Shown here: one piece after another, positions 53,743 through 62,777 of the stretch | Layout: each line of letters begins with the position of its first letter | Numbering within the stretch: the first letter of the stretch is position 1 | From: Leptolyngbya sp. BL0902 | Lineage (GTDB): Bacteria > Cyanobacteriota > Cyanobacteriia > Phormidesmidales > Phormidesmidaceae | Assembly: GCF_016403105.1 (NCBI RefSeq) | Contig: NZ_CP046155.1 | Location: 682,001 to 746,000, forward strand | DNA: 64,000 nt | Reading direction: 5' to 3' | Notes under the pieces: generated by a model | The model's database searches: none | What the model saw: the letters and a program-made list of their open reading frames with translations, nothing else | Told to the model about the DNA's origin: nothing | Translations under genes and position numbers: made by a program

Positions 53743-53810
53743 CCTACGGCTGATCCAACCTTCGACTTCGGACGCGACAACCGTGTCCCAACCGTCTTGG
53801 AATCATGCAG

Positions 53811-53829
53811 GGGTCAGGTCTCCTGACCC
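53811..53829 (+). terminator. Intrinsic terminator candidate
   Basis: GGGTCAGG (53811-53818) pairs perfectly with CCTGACCC (53822-53829) around TCT, and TTTGAT follows. The hairpin is about 70 bases after the stop of the multi-pass membrane protein gene, which it likely terminates. The short T-tract makes it only moderately convincing. Confidence 0.5.
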
Positions 53830-53895
53830 TTTGATAGGTCCGAGTTCTAGCAGGTTTTGTCCGTGAAATGGGAACAAGGACTTGAGCATCGATGT

Positions 53896-54252
53896 CTAGC
53901 CTTGGCCCTGGCTTAGGGTTTGCTGAAGGTTGGTAGTAAAGGCTTCCAGTTGGGTGAGCTTGGTCAGCATTTGGTGCTGGCGCTGGTGGCGGGTATGGGG
54001 CTGGCGGGCGGTTTGCAGAAAGGCCACATCCATGGCAATCAGGCGTAGGGTGCGGCTCATCTCGGTTAGAACGGGCTGTAGATTGGGGCCGTTGGGGGCG
54101 TCATCGGTGCCGAGGGGGAGAATCTGCTGCTGAAAAAGCTGCTGCACCGTCAGAAAGTGGCCTTGGAGGTCTCTGGGGTTGGGGTTGGCCCGTTGGCAGA
54201 GGTCGCTGACGGTGGATAGGTGCGACTGGAAGGCTTGGACAGCGGTAGACAT
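53896..54252 (-). CDS. PatD-like protein
   Basis: A 118-residue helical protein. LQGHFLTVQQLFQQQILPL, LTEMSRTLRLIAMDVAFLQTAR and RHQRQHQMLTKLTQLEAF fit the heterocyst-frequency control protein PatD as I remember it. PatD binds FtsZ in Anabaena, but homologues exist in non-heterocystous strains, and this assignment is by pattern only. ATG 54252 is preferred. It is divergent from the LysR regulator gene. Confidence 0.5.
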   Translation of the reverse strand: MSTAVQAFQSHLSTVSDLCQRANPNPRDLQGHFLTVQQLFQQQILPLGTDDAPNGPNLQPVLTEMSRTLRLIAMDVAFLQTARQPHTRHQRQHQMLTKLTQLEAFTTNLQQTLSQGQG

Positions 54253-54366
54253 GGCAGAAGTGACAGCGGCTATGGCAAAAATCATAGAATATTTATGGCA
54301 AATGGTGATATTTTGATAGAATGAAATCTATAGAAAAGTTCGTGTGCCCACCAGGGAGGCAGAACG

Positions 54367-55395
54367 TTGATCCACGCCACGCTACACCAGCTCAAAGTCT
54401 TTGAAGCCACCGCCCGCCACGGCAGCTTTACCCGCGCTGCGGAAGAACTCTACCTCACCCAGCCTACGGTATCCATTCAGGTGAAGCAACTCACCAAGGC
54501 GGTGGGGCTTCCCCTGTTTGAGCAAATTGGTAAGCGTCTCTATCTCACCCAGGCGGGCCAAAAGCTGCTGGAAACCTGCCAAGAAATCTTCAGCGGTCTA
54601 GATCAGTTTGAGATGGCCATCTCAGACCTGAAGGGGCTCAAGCAAGGCCAGCTTCGCCTTGCCGTCATTACCACCGCAAAATACTTTGTGCCGCGCCTGC
54701 TGGGGCCATTCTGTCAACGCTTCCCCGGCATTGATATCTCCCTCAAGGTGACGAATCACCAAAACATCCAGGAGCGCATGGCCAACAACGATGACGACCT
54801 CTACATCATCAGTTCGCCGCCAGAGCAGCCCGACCTGAATATCCATCCCTTTTTAGAGAATCCCCTGGTGGTGATTGGGCCGAAGGATCACCCCTTGGCA
54901 GGCAAAACCAAGGTGCCTATTCAGGCCCTCAATGGCGAACAATTCATCATGCGCGAACCTGGTTCTGGCACTCGCCACGCAGTGCAAAAACTGTTTGCCG
55001 AGCACAATGTAGACGTGAAAGTGCGCCTAGAACTGGGCAGCAATGAAGCCATTAAGCAGGCGATTGCAGGCGGGCTGGGGGTGTCGGTGTTGTCCCTCCA
55101 CACCATCATTTCCGAGGGCACCAGGGGCGAATTCACCATCCTCGACATCGAGCATTTCCCCATTGAACGCCATTGGTATGTGGCCAGTTTGGCGGGTAAG
55201 CAATTGTCCGTTGTTTCCCAAGCCTTCCTCACCTACCTGATGGAAGAAAGTCATGCCATGGTTGAAAAATGCCTCCCTGGCATCAGCCTCACGGGCCATG
55301 CGATTTCTCCCGTCGGTCTTACCCTGCCCGCCAAACTGGAAACGGCCCAAGGACAAGCACGGGATCGCGCCACTGTTCAAGCCACGACAAACTAG
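54367..55395 (+). CDS. LysR family regulator, NdhR/CmpR type
   Basis: A 342-residue transcription factor. The winged HTH is HQLKVFEATARHGSFTRAAE with TQPTVSIQVKQL. The effector domain includes ITTAKYFVPRLLGPFCQRFPG and MREPGSGTRHAVQKLFAE. These match the cyanobacterial regulators of inorganic carbon uptake (NdhR/CcmR and CmpR), which respond to 2-oxoglutarate, 2-phosphoglycolate or related metabolites. Which one is not decided. A TTG start follows GGGAGG by about eight bases. BicA in this window could be a target (inference). Confidence 0.83.
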   Translation: MIHATLHQLKVFEATARHGSFTRAAEELYLTQPTVSIQVKQLTKAVGLPLFEQIGKRLYLTQAGQKLLETCQEIFSGLDQFEMAISDLKGLKQGQLRLAVITTAKYFVPRLLGPFCQRFPGIDISLKVTNHQNIQERMANNDDDLYIISSPPEQPDLNIHPFLENPLVVIGPKDHPLAGKTKVPIQALNGEQFIMREPGSGTRHAVQKLFAEHNVDVKVRLELGSNEAIKQAIAGGLGVSVLSLHTIISEGTRGEFTILDIEHFPIERHWYVASLAGKQLSVVSQAFLTYLMEESHAMVEKCLPGISLTGHAISPVGLTLPAKLETAQGQARDRATVQATTN

Positions 55396-55532
55396 GCGTC
55401 CTAGAGTAAGCATCTTAGAGTAGGCGTCTTAGATAATGGAGCGACGTTGGGCTGTTGGTTAGTTCGTCCTCAAGCCCTAAACTGGCCTAGCGTCATCTGC
55501 TATAACTGGATGCATCTTCCTGTGATGCATCC

Positions 55533-56483
55533 ATGCTTTCCTACGTTAAAACTACGGTTTTCCCCTACTTAAAAAATCAAGTTCTGCCCTCACGGCCTGT
55601 TCAGTTATTTCTACAAACGGGGCTGAAGTGGGATCGAGATAATGTGCCTGGCATGGCAGCGGCGCTTTCGTACTATGCCCTCTTCTCAATGTTCCCACTG
55701 TTGTTAGTGCTGCTCAGTATCTTTGGTGTGCTGATTGGCCCTAATACGGAGGCTTTCCTGATGATTCAAGACGTTGTTGAGCGCTTTCTGCCCGTAGAAG
55801 TCCATGAGTTAATCAAAGAAACTGTCATTGCTCTAAACCGCAATAGTGTTGGTGCTGGTCTCGTCGGATTTGTGCTCTTGCTTTTTATGGCGAGCACAAT
55901 TTTTGTCATTCTCAAACGCTATGTGAACCAAATTTGGCAATCTCCTAGTCGCGTTACGGAAGTAGGATCACCTGTGAAGATGGTTGCTTTCTTTATCGCT
56001 AACAAGCTGTCTGGATTCCTGCTCGTTTTTGGAACAGCACTGCTGTTAGTAGTGTCGCTACTCTCGAATATTATTATCAAAATTATCTTGAAAACCGTAA
56101 ATGAGTTTCAGGCTCTCTTGCCATTTATTCAGGTGGATGAAATACAGCTTACGCGAGGATTGCAAGTGAGCTCATCCTTCTTTATTCTATCCATTGCCTT
56201 TTGTGTTCTGCTAAAAATTTTGCCAACCGTTCGTGTTAGTTGGAATGATGTTTGGCTGGCGGCAATTATCACCGCATCAGCTCTGGTTGGCTTGCAGCAG
56301 CTTGTGAGTAATAGCGTCATCTCGATTGGCAGTCGTTTCCTCTCCTATGGCGTCATTGGCAGCGTCATGATTTTGATGCTGTGGATATTTTTGACCTGCC
56401 AAATTTTCTTCTTCGGCTGCGAATTTTCCTATGTCTATGCCCATTTATTTGGGAGTCGCCGTTCCCGCTCTCTGAATGAGTAG
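55533..56483 (+). CDS. YihY/BrkB family membrane protein
   Basis: A 316-residue, six-helix inner membrane protein. The N-terminal GMAAALSYYALFSMFPLLLV and ASTIFVILKRYVNQIW are YihY/BrkB blocks; KLSGFLLVFGTALLLVV follows. The family was once called ribonuclease BN in error, and it is associated with virulence and complement resistance in some bacteria. The role in cyanobacteria is unknown. The gene is AT-richer than its neighbours. Confidence 0.86.
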   Translation: MLSYVKTTVFPYLKNQVLPSRPVQLFLQTGLKWDRDNVPGMAAALSYYALFSMFPLLLVLLSIFGVLIGPNTEAFLMIQDVVERFLPVEVHELIKETVIALNRNSVGAGLVGFVLLLFMASTIFVILKRYVNQIWQSPSRVTEVGSPVKMVAFFIANKLSGFLLVFGTALLLVVSLLSNIIIKIILKTVNEFQALLPFIQVDEIQLTRGLQVSSSFFILSIAFCVLLKILPTVRVSWNDVWLAAIITASALVGLQQLVSNSVISIGSRFLSYGVIGSVMILMLWIFLTCQIFFFGCEFSYVYAHLFGSRRSRSLNE

Positions 56484-56871
56484 CGCTCCTGATAACGGCT
56501 ATCAGTCGGGCACCTGGATTAATTACTTTATTGCGAATTCCTAGGGCCTGAAATCGTTGGAATTTTGTTGCCATTCTCAATAAGATTTGTATTTTTCGAG
56601 GTGCCCAGTCACAACTTCACCCCGGCTATCGCTGCCAGATGGCATCCGTAAGTAAGTGGTCACAATTATGGGTAAAACGCATTTTGACTTCGCTCAATGC
56701 CCCCCCACAAGGCCGCAAGAGGGTTGAGCGCAGTCGAAACCCGGAGCCAAACTTAATTTGGCTATTCTACTTATCCATTGCCCAAAGTTAACAAATCTTG
56801 TCGGATATTCAGGATTGGCTAAGGGGAAATGCTTTAATGCTGGCTACCCCCCATTTTTACCGCTGACACCG
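56484..56871. repeat. 388-base gene-free region with an imperfect inverted repeat
   Basis: Arms TTTTGACTTCGCTCAA (56682-56697) and TTGAGCGCAGTCGAAA (56724-56739) match at 14 of 16 positions around a C-rich loop. This is a palindromic intergenic repeat of the type found dispersed in cyanobacteria. No gene or RNA is seen in the rest. Confidence 0.5.
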
Positions 56872-57462
56872 ATGAGCTTCTTAAATCTGAAATCCACAAA
56901 CCCCAGCCCCGAAGATATTGCCCGCTGGTGCCGTTGGTTGGGCTGGACGGGCCTGGTGATGCAGGCAATGTTGGGCTTTATTCCGTTGCTGGTGGTGGTC
57001 ACGCGCATCTTTACGGGGCAACAGATTGGCCGTTTTGGCTGGGGGCTGTGGTTGGCCATGGCGTGCTTGCTCTTGCTGCTGTTCAGCATTTACTGGTGCT
57101 TCCGCTATACCCGCATCGCGGCCCGCCTGGTACTAGCCGAGCGGCGTCCCTCCAAGCCAGCGGTGAAGCGTGCCATCAAACTGGGGCTGCTCTCCAACCT
57201 CGCCATTGTCACCCTGGCCACCGTCATTGCCCTTTGGCAGGTGAGCGCCATGACCCTGCGCCTGTTATCGGTTCCTCAAGGGGCTACGGTGATTGCGCCC
57301 AATGCGGCGGTGCCTGCTGCTGCTGCCCTGATCACGCCCTCCAATATGATCACAATCTATGCCATGATCAGCACGATTGCGGCGGGGTTGGTGGGGTTAA
57401 TAGTGGCGCTATTGCTGATTTATCTGATTGGTCGTCATCGTGTTTCCCAGGATTCCTTTTAG
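56872..57462 (+). CDS. DUF3611 membrane protein
   Basis: A 196-residue protein with four membrane segments of the DUF3611 family found in cyanobacteria and chloroplasts. CRWLGWTGLVMQAMLGFIPLLVV, FRYTRIAARLVLAERRPSK and IYAMISTIAAGLVGLIVALLLIY are typical. ATG 56872 is preferred over a much longer frame starting at 56758. Role unknown. Confidence 0.82.
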   Translation: MSFLNLKSTNPSPEDIARWCRWLGWTGLVMQAMLGFIPLLVVVTRIFTGQQIGRFGWGLWLAMACLLLLLFSIYWCFRYTRIAARLVLAERRPSKPAVKRAIKLGLLSNLAIVTLATVIALWQVSAMTLRLLSVPQGATVIAPNAAVPAAAALITPSNMITIYAMISTIAAGLVGLIVALLLIYLIGRHRVSQDSF

Positions 57463-57506
57463 TTGGGAAAACTTGGGCAAGCTATACCAAGGGGTGAGGG
57501 AAAATT

Positions 57507-57608
57507 ATGGAATCAAGTCGTTGGCAAGAGTGGATATTTGTGGCGGGCTATGTCTCTTTTTTGGTGACGGTGACTTGGCTGGTTGTGCGGCCAAGGTCTG
57601 AGGATTGA
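57507..57608 (+). CDS. Possible 33-residue membrane microprotein
   Basis: ATG 57507 opens 33 codons: a short hydrophilic start (MESSRWQEW), one hydrophobic helix (IFVAGYVSFLVTVTWLVV) and a basic end. A GGGGTGAGGG sequence before the ATG is a fair ribosome-binding site. It lies 44 bases downstream of the DUF3611 gene. Too short to be sure. Confidence 0.4.
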   Translation: MESSRWQEWIFVAGYVSFLVTVTWLVVRPRSED

Positions 57609-57739
57609 GCTGCGCTATGATGAGCAAGTACCTGCCGAGCACATGAGAAACATTAGATCTGAGAATACAGACCTGAAACGATAGGCGCTACCAACATCGG
57701 TTCCGAAGATAAACCTGCTGAACGTAGGGGAGGCACGTA

Positions 57740-58444
57740 ATGGTACTAACTGCTCAGCAACTGGCCGACTTAATGCCAGATGCTACCCAATTAGACAGTG
57801 ATGAGCCGGAGATGGAAAGTTCGCTACACTACGCCCAATTGGCTTTATTGGTGGCCTGTCTAGAATGGCTTTGGCGAGATCGGGATGACTTTTTTATTGG
57901 GGCCAATCTCACCATTTACTTCAGCCGGGAGCAGCTTAAAAATCGGGATTTTCGTGGCCCTGACTTTTTCCTAATTAACCAGACCCAGCGGCATCCCCGT
58001 CGATCTTGGGTCGTGTGGGAAGAGGGTGGACAGTATCCTGACTTAATCATTGAGCTACTCTCTCCCGCCACCGCCAAAACTGACCGCAGCCTGAAAAAGC
58101 AGCTTTACCAAGATCGCTTTCGCACCCCAGAATATTTCTGGTTCTCCCCAGAAACCCTGGAATTTGAAGGTTATCGGCTGGTTGGCCAACACTACGAACC
58201 CATTGCGCCATCCCCCACAGGCCAGCGCTGGAGCGAGGTTTTGGGTCTTTACCTAGGTGTGCGAGATGGCGTGTTGCGCTATTTTTACCCCACTGGTGAG
58301 CCAGTTCCTACCCCAGAGGAAGCCGCCGCCGCCGCCATAGCCCAAGCGGAGCAAGCCCAGGTTCAGGCTAGGCAGGCCCAAGAGCGAGTCGCTCGTTTGG
58401 CAGAACAATTGCGGGCGCTGGGCATTGAACCGGAGGATGGGTGA
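57740..58444 (+). CDS. Uma2 family protein (DUF820, putative endonuclease fold)
   Basis: A 234-residue protein of the Uma2/DUF820 family, abundant in cyanobacteria. FRGPDFFLI and PDLIIELLSPATAKTDRSLKKQLY form the PD-(D/E)xK-like core; Lys in the last block is the conserved one. A C-terminal helix (EEAAAAAIAQAEQAQVQARQ) is a coiled coil. DNA cleavage is inferred from the fold, not shown. AGGGGAGG precedes the start. Confidence 0.85.
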   Translation: MVLTAQQLADLMPDATQLDSDEPEMESSLHYAQLALLVACLEWLWRDRDDFFIGANLTIYFSREQLKNRDFRGPDFFLINQTQRHPRRSWVVWEEGGQYPDLIIELLSPATAKTDRSLKKQLYQDRFRTPEYFWFSPETLEFEGYRLVGQHYEPIAPSPTGQRWSEVLGLYLGVRDGVLRYFYPTGEPVPTPEEAAAAAIAQAEQAQVQARQAQERVARLAEQLRALGIEPEDG

Positions 58445-58511
58445 GCTCGCCAAATTCCTGCTCTCTACGTCGGCATCCATGGCGGCATCCAGAGAGACAC
58501 CGGACAACATC

Positions 58512-58961
58512 TCACCACTGGCGACGATAATCGTGCTCGACATAGCGCTTGATTTGGCGAGTCATGCGGCGGATGCCTTCCTTTTCGTCGCGGCGGATGA
58601 AGGGCAGAAAAGCGCGGGAAAGCAGCCCAGAGATGCGTTCTTGGTGGATATATTTGGTACGGTTAGGGCCGATGTCTTCTAGCTCAAAGACGTGCTCGCT
58701 ACGGAATCCAGGCACTTTGGCAATCCAGCGCAGACAGCGGTTGGGCTGGACTACCAAAATGCGGGGTTGAAATTCGGTTTCGTCTTCCCCTTCTAGGCGG
58801 CGCAGGGCCAGAAGGATATCTCCGCCCGGACGGATGGGGCGGCTGGGGTCGCAGTCGTAGAGAAAGGTATTCCAGCGATGCCATTCTTCTTTACGAATCA
58901 GGGCATCCCAAACGGCAAACCGGGGCGCGTCAATGGTGACTTCACTGTAGAGGCTGGGCAT
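58512..58961 (-). CDS. SRPBCC family protein
   Basis: A 149-residue START-like/polyketide-cyclase fold protein. MPSLYSEVTIDAPRFAVWDALIRKEEWHRWN is the classical first strand and helices, and the C-terminal helix RRDEKEGIRRMTRQIKRYV closes the pocket. It probably binds a hydrophobic ligand. It converges with the Uma2 gene. Confidence 0.82.
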   Translation of the reverse strand: MPSLYSEVTIDAPRFAVWDALIRKEEWHRWNTFLYDCDPSRPIRPGGDILLALRRLEGEDETEFQPRILVVQPNRCLRWIAKVPGFRSEHVFELEDIGPNRTKYIHQERISGLLSRAFLPFIRRDEKEGIRRMTRQIKRYVEHDYRRQW

Positions 58962-59232
58962 GGCAAACCGGGAACGAGGCGAACTGGGGAACCGTGCGCC
59001 AAAAACGGTAGCTCTATTTTCCCACAGAGGTTTCCCCTTGGTGGATCGGCCACGGAGGGGCGCTTTTGGATAGCTAAAGCGGAGGAAAGGGCTGGATCAC
59101 GTCAAGAAAGCTTGTGATTGACCGTGTTGGGCGGTGAGATTTTGGTGCGCGGGAGTAAATTCGGCTTAAGATTCCCTACGTAACGCCTTCGTGCATAGCG
59201 TTTATACCCAGCGATTGTCTACAGGTTTTGGC

Positions 59233-60624
59233 ATGGCACAACTCACCCCCAACTCTAGCTACAGCCTCAATTTGCGATTGAAAATTCCCAACCGGGCGGG
59301 GATGTTGGCCCGCATTACCCAGGCCATTGCCGATGCGGGGGGGAATCTTGGGGACTTAACCCTGATCAGCCGCAGCCGCCACGATGTAGTGCGCGAACTC
59401 CATGTGGATGCCTCCGGGGAAGACCATGTGGAAGCCATTGTGCAGGCGGTGAAAGCCGTTGAAGATATTGAAGTTCTAGACATTTGCGACCGCACCTTCC
59501 AAATCCACGAGGGCGGCAAAATTAGCGTGGAAAGCAAGCTGGAACTCAACAACCAGGACGACCTCGCCATGGCCTACACCCCTGGGGTGGGGCGGGTGTG
59601 CTTAGAAATTGCTGAGCATCCCGACCGTGTGTTTGACCTGACAATTAAGGGCAACACCATTGCCATCGTCACTGACGGTAGTGCCGTGCTGGGCCTGGGC
59701 AACCTTGGCCCCGCCGGAGCCCTGCCCGTGATGGAAGGCAAAGCCCTGCTGTTCAAAAAGTTTGCCGGACTGGATGCCTTTCCCATTTGTTTGGATACCC
59801 AGGACACCGATGCGATTGTGACCGCTGTGAAGCAGTTGGCCCCGGTGTTTGGCGGCGTCAACCTGGAGGACATCAGCGCTCCCCGCTGCTTTGAAATCGA
59901 GGCCCGCTTGCGGAAGGAACTGGATATTCCCGTCTTCCACGACGACCAGCACGGCACCGCCATCGTCACCCTCGCGGCGCTGATGAACGCCCTGAAGCTG
60001 GTGAACAAAACCCTGCCCACGGTCAAAGTGGTGATTAACGGGGCCGGAGCCGCCGGGGTGGCCATTGCCAAGCTGCTGCAACGGGCGGGGGCCAGCCGCA
60101 TCGTCCTGTGCGATTCCAAGGGCATCCTCTCCCACAGTCGCGATGATCTCAATGAGCAAAAGCGGGAGTTTGCCGTTGAAGAATCCGGCACCCTAGCCGA
60201 CGCCATGGCAGGGGCCGATATCTTCCTGGGCGTGAGTGCGCCGGGGGTAGTCTCGGTGGCGATGGTGGAATCGATGGCTAAGGATCCCATCGTCTTTGCC
60301 ATGGCCAACCCGATTCCCGAAATCCAGCCGGAACTGGTGGCCGACAAAGTGGCGGTGATGGCCACCGGACGCAGCGACTACCCCAACCAAATCAACAACG
60401 TGCTGGCGTTTCCCGGTGTGTTGCGCGGTGCCCTCGACTGCCGCGCCCGCGAAATTACCCCCTCCATGTACCTAGAAGCGGCCTTGGCCATTGCCGATCT
60501 GGTCAGCCCCCAAGATCTCAACCGCGAACACATCATTCCCTCGGTGTTTGATGACCGGGTGGCCAATGCGGTGGCTTCTGCCGTCAAACACGCCGCCCGC
60601 GTGGATGGGGTGGCCGTTAAGTAG
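59233..60624 (+). CDS. NAD(P)-dependent malic enzyme with N-terminal ACT domain
   Basis: A 463-residue enzyme that decarboxylates malate to pyruvate. The ACT domain (about 8-85) begins NLRLKIPNRAGMLARITQAI. The malic enzyme part shows AYTPGVGRVC (substrate), VTDGSAVLGLGNLGP, FHDDQHGTAIVTLAAL and the dinucleotide motif INGAGAAGVAIAKLL. An ACT domain suggests allosteric control by a small molecule. ATG 59233 is chosen; a GTG at 59191 adds 14 residues. It has no operon partner nearby. Confidence 0.92.
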   Translation: MAQLTPNSSYSLNLRLKIPNRAGMLARITQAIADAGGNLGDLTLISRSRHDVVRELHVDASGEDHVEAIVQAVKAVEDIEVLDICDRTFQIHEGGKISVESKLELNNQDDLAMAYTPGVGRVCLEIAEHPDRVFDLTIKGNTIAIVTDGSAVLGLGNLGPAGALPVMEGKALLFKKFAGLDAFPICLDTQDTDAIVTAVKQLAPVFGGVNLEDISAPRCFEIEARLRKELDIPVFHDDQHGTAIVTLAALMNALKLVNKTLPTVKVVINGAGAAGVAIAKLLQRAGASRIVLCDSKGILSHSRDDLNEQKREFAVEESGTLADAMAGADIFLGVSAPGVVSVAMVESMAKDPIVFAMANPIPEIQPELVADKVAVMATGRSDYPNQINNVLAFPGVLRGALDCRAREITPSMYLEAALAIADLVSPQDLNREHIIPSVFDDRVANAVASAVKHAARVDGVAVK

Positions 60625-60741
60625 CCTCTAGGGGGCTTCTCGCCTACGATACCTGTCCTGGAGGCAACTCCAGGACGCCTCTCTACTACGGGCAATCGCT
60701 TGCCCGTAGGGCGGTTCAGCCTGAAGCTATCCGGTTCTGTC

Positions 60742-61092
60742 ATGAAACTCGCTACCGTCCACCTCACCCATGAATTAGCCCAAACTTCAGCCGATCTGCC
60801 TTGGGCAGCGTGTGGCAAAGTGGCGCTTGATTTAGCCCATACGCTAGACATCCAAAGCATTACCTGTAAGGCTTGCCTGAAATCAATAGCAGGAAAGAAA
60901 CTCCTCGGTGAACCGCTCAAACCTGTCACTGTTCATCTCATTCACGAGTTAGCCCAAACGTCAGATGATCTCCCGTGGATGGCCTGCGGAAAACTTGTGC
61001 TCGACGGAAGCCATACTTCAGACATTCGAGACGTTACCTGCAAAGCTTGCCTCAAATCGGTGGCAGGTCAGAAACTTTGGCAGGATGAGTAG
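60742..61092 (+). CDS. Small protein of two tandem Cys/His repeats
   Basis: A 116-residue protein made of two about 50-residue repeats. Each has TVHLxHELAQTS, DLPW-x-ACGK, a following His, and TCKACLKS. The matched His and Cys (ACG, CKAC) resemble a single-zinc binding module, seen twice. No larger domain is present. Upstream lies malic enzyme and downstream the IS element. Function unknown. Confidence 0.6.
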   Translation: MKLATVHLTHELAQTSADLPWAACGKVALDLAHTLDIQSITCKACLKSIAGKKLLGEPLKPVTVHLIHELAQTSDDLPWMACGKLVLDGSHTSDIRDVTCKACLKSVAGQKLWQDE

Positions 61093-61122
61093 ATCACAAA
61101 CGCACTCTTTTGCTACGATCCA

Positions 61123-61154
61123 GCCCTCACCCTAAATCCCTCTCCCAAGCTGGG
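61123..61154. repeat. REP-like repeat copy 3, left part, interrupted by IS
   Basis: GCCCTCACCC, TAAATCCCTCTCCCAAGC and TGGG match the left part of copies at 28906 and 5136. The element breaks off exactly at the left end of the insertion sequence and resumes at 62641. Confidence 0.75.
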
Positions 61155-62640
61155 CTACTAAGTACACACAAGTCAGGTTGGAGTAGGATGCGGTTAGTAA
61201 TCGTGGGGGAATTGCGGTGGAAAATCCTATCCTAATTCACGCTGAAGTATCACAGGGCAGTGCTTTTGGGGATCGCCGCCTGGAAAAAAGGGGGCGGCGC
61301 TGTATGACTCTATGCGTGAGTCGCTATCGGTGAACATCCGGGCGATGAGCCGCAACCGAGCGGAACAGGTAGGGTACTATCGCTTTCTGGAGAATCAGAA
61401 TGTGAGCGTCTCAGAACTGGTCAGGAGTGCCGCAGACCACTGCCAGCAACAGGTGGCGGGGCGTCATGTGTTGGCTATCAGCGACAGTAGCGAAATTAAC
61501 TTGCAGGCTCAGGCGAAGCATCTCAAGCCTGAGGACGTCGGGGTGGTCGGCAATCATCGTGATATCGGGTTTTTCGTCCATCCGACCCTAGTGGCCGATG
61601 CGGAGAGTGGCTTTCCCTTGGGCTTGAGTGCGATTCAACGATGGCATCGTGACCCGAAACGACCCGACAAACATCAGCGGCACTATCCTCAGTTGCCGAT
61701 TGAGGAGAAAGAATCCTATAAGTGGCTGCGCTCTGCCGAGGACAGTCGAGTCCCCTTGATGGCTGGGGATGCTGTGTGTGTGACCCATGTGGGTGACCGT
61801 GAGAGCGATATCTACGAAGAGTGGGTTCGGGTGCCTGATGCCCACACGCACCTGTTAGTGCGCGCTTGCCGTAACCGACGACTGCACGATAAGTCCACGA
61901 TGCTCTACGAGACACTGGCTCAGCAACCCGTTGAGGGCACCTATGCCGTTGAGGTGCTGGCCGACCCTCGTGGTCACCGAGAGTCCCGTGAAGCTTGGCT
62001 AGCGGTGCGCTTTACGCCCGTTACCCTTCGCCGCCCCCGGAAGGTCGATGCCCACGACTATCCCGAATTGGTTTCCCTCTATGCCGTGGAGGCCAAAGAG
62101 GTCACGCCACCTGCCGGAGTCAAGCCCATTCATTGGCGCTTACTGACGACCCATCCCGTCACGACCGTGGAGCAAGCGTTACAAGTGATTCAGTGGTATC
62201 GGTGGCGCTGGCAGATTGAACAGTTCTTTGCGTTGCTTAAGCGAGTCGGCCTTGACCTTGAATCCACCCGCCTGGAGTCGGTTAAGGCCATTGAACGCCT
62301 CACCATCCTGGCCTTAATGGTGACCTTGAGGCTGCTCCAACTGAAAACCGGTCGAGCCGATGAATCTCTCTCCGCCTCGGTGACCTTTAGCGAACCGCAA
62401 CAGCAATGCCTGGAGCAGTTGATGCCGACGTTGCAGGGGCGAACCCGAAAACAGCAGAATCCCTTCTCCCCAGGCTCCCTACCTTGGGCCACTTGGCTCA
62501 TTGCACGCCTGGGGGGATGGTCGGGCTATCGCTCCCAACCGCCACCCGGCATTCGTACCTTGAGCCAAGGACTTAGAAAATTTGAGGCCATCTTTGAGGG
62601 ATGGTCACTCGCCCAAAGCTCAGTTGTGTGTACTTAGTAG
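61155..62640 (+). mobile_element. IS50-like insertion sequence (IS4 family)
   Basis: A 1486-base element ending in perfect inverted repeats of 17 bases (CTACTAAGTACACACAA). The left end continues as AAGT, and the 19 bases agree at 12 positions with the IS50 outside end as I know it. The transposase stop lies inside the right repeat. The flanks CTGGG and CCCAG extend the symmetry to 22 bases but belong to the palindromic REP-like host repeat. No 9-base target duplication is visible. Confidence 0.8.
61217..62637 (+). CDS. IS50-like transposase in two frames
   Basis: An IS4-family (Tn5-like) transposase of about 473 residues if frameshifted. The first frame, from GTG 61217, gives HAEVSQGSAFGDRRLEK. 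It meets A6G5 (61284-61294) and then a -1 frame (open to 62637) that continues LYDSMRESLSVNIRAMSRN. The downstream frame carries AISDSSEINL (Asp), VGDRESDIYEEW (Asp) and YRWRWQIEQFFALLKRVG, the Y-x2-R-x3-E-x6-K signature. The slip site could be programmed, a mutation or a sequencing error. The longest unshifted frame starts at ATG 61312. Confidence 0.8.
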
Positions 62641-62715
62641 CCCAGGGAGGAGAGGAACTTTGAAGGATTTTCCGGCTCCCCTCTCCTTCCTGGGAGAGGG
62701 GCTGGGGGTGAGGGC
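62641..62715. repeat. REP-like repeat copy 3, right part
   Basis: After the IS, CCCAGGGAGGAGAGGAACTT, TGAAGGATTTTCCGG, CTCCCCTCTCCTTCC-TGGGAGAGGGG and GGGGGTGAGGGC match the rest of copies 1 and 2. The second stem is intact; the first is split by the insertion. Confidence 0.75.
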
Positions 62716-62777
62716 CATAAAAGATTTGTGATCTACTGATGGTGCCTATTCCCAAAGGGCTGGGCTAAGTGCTGTGC

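Noticed and set aside
61155-62640. A 9-base target duplication around the IS
   Set aside because: Left flank CAAGCTGGG and right flank CCCAGGGAG differ; the similarity is inverted, from the host palindrome.
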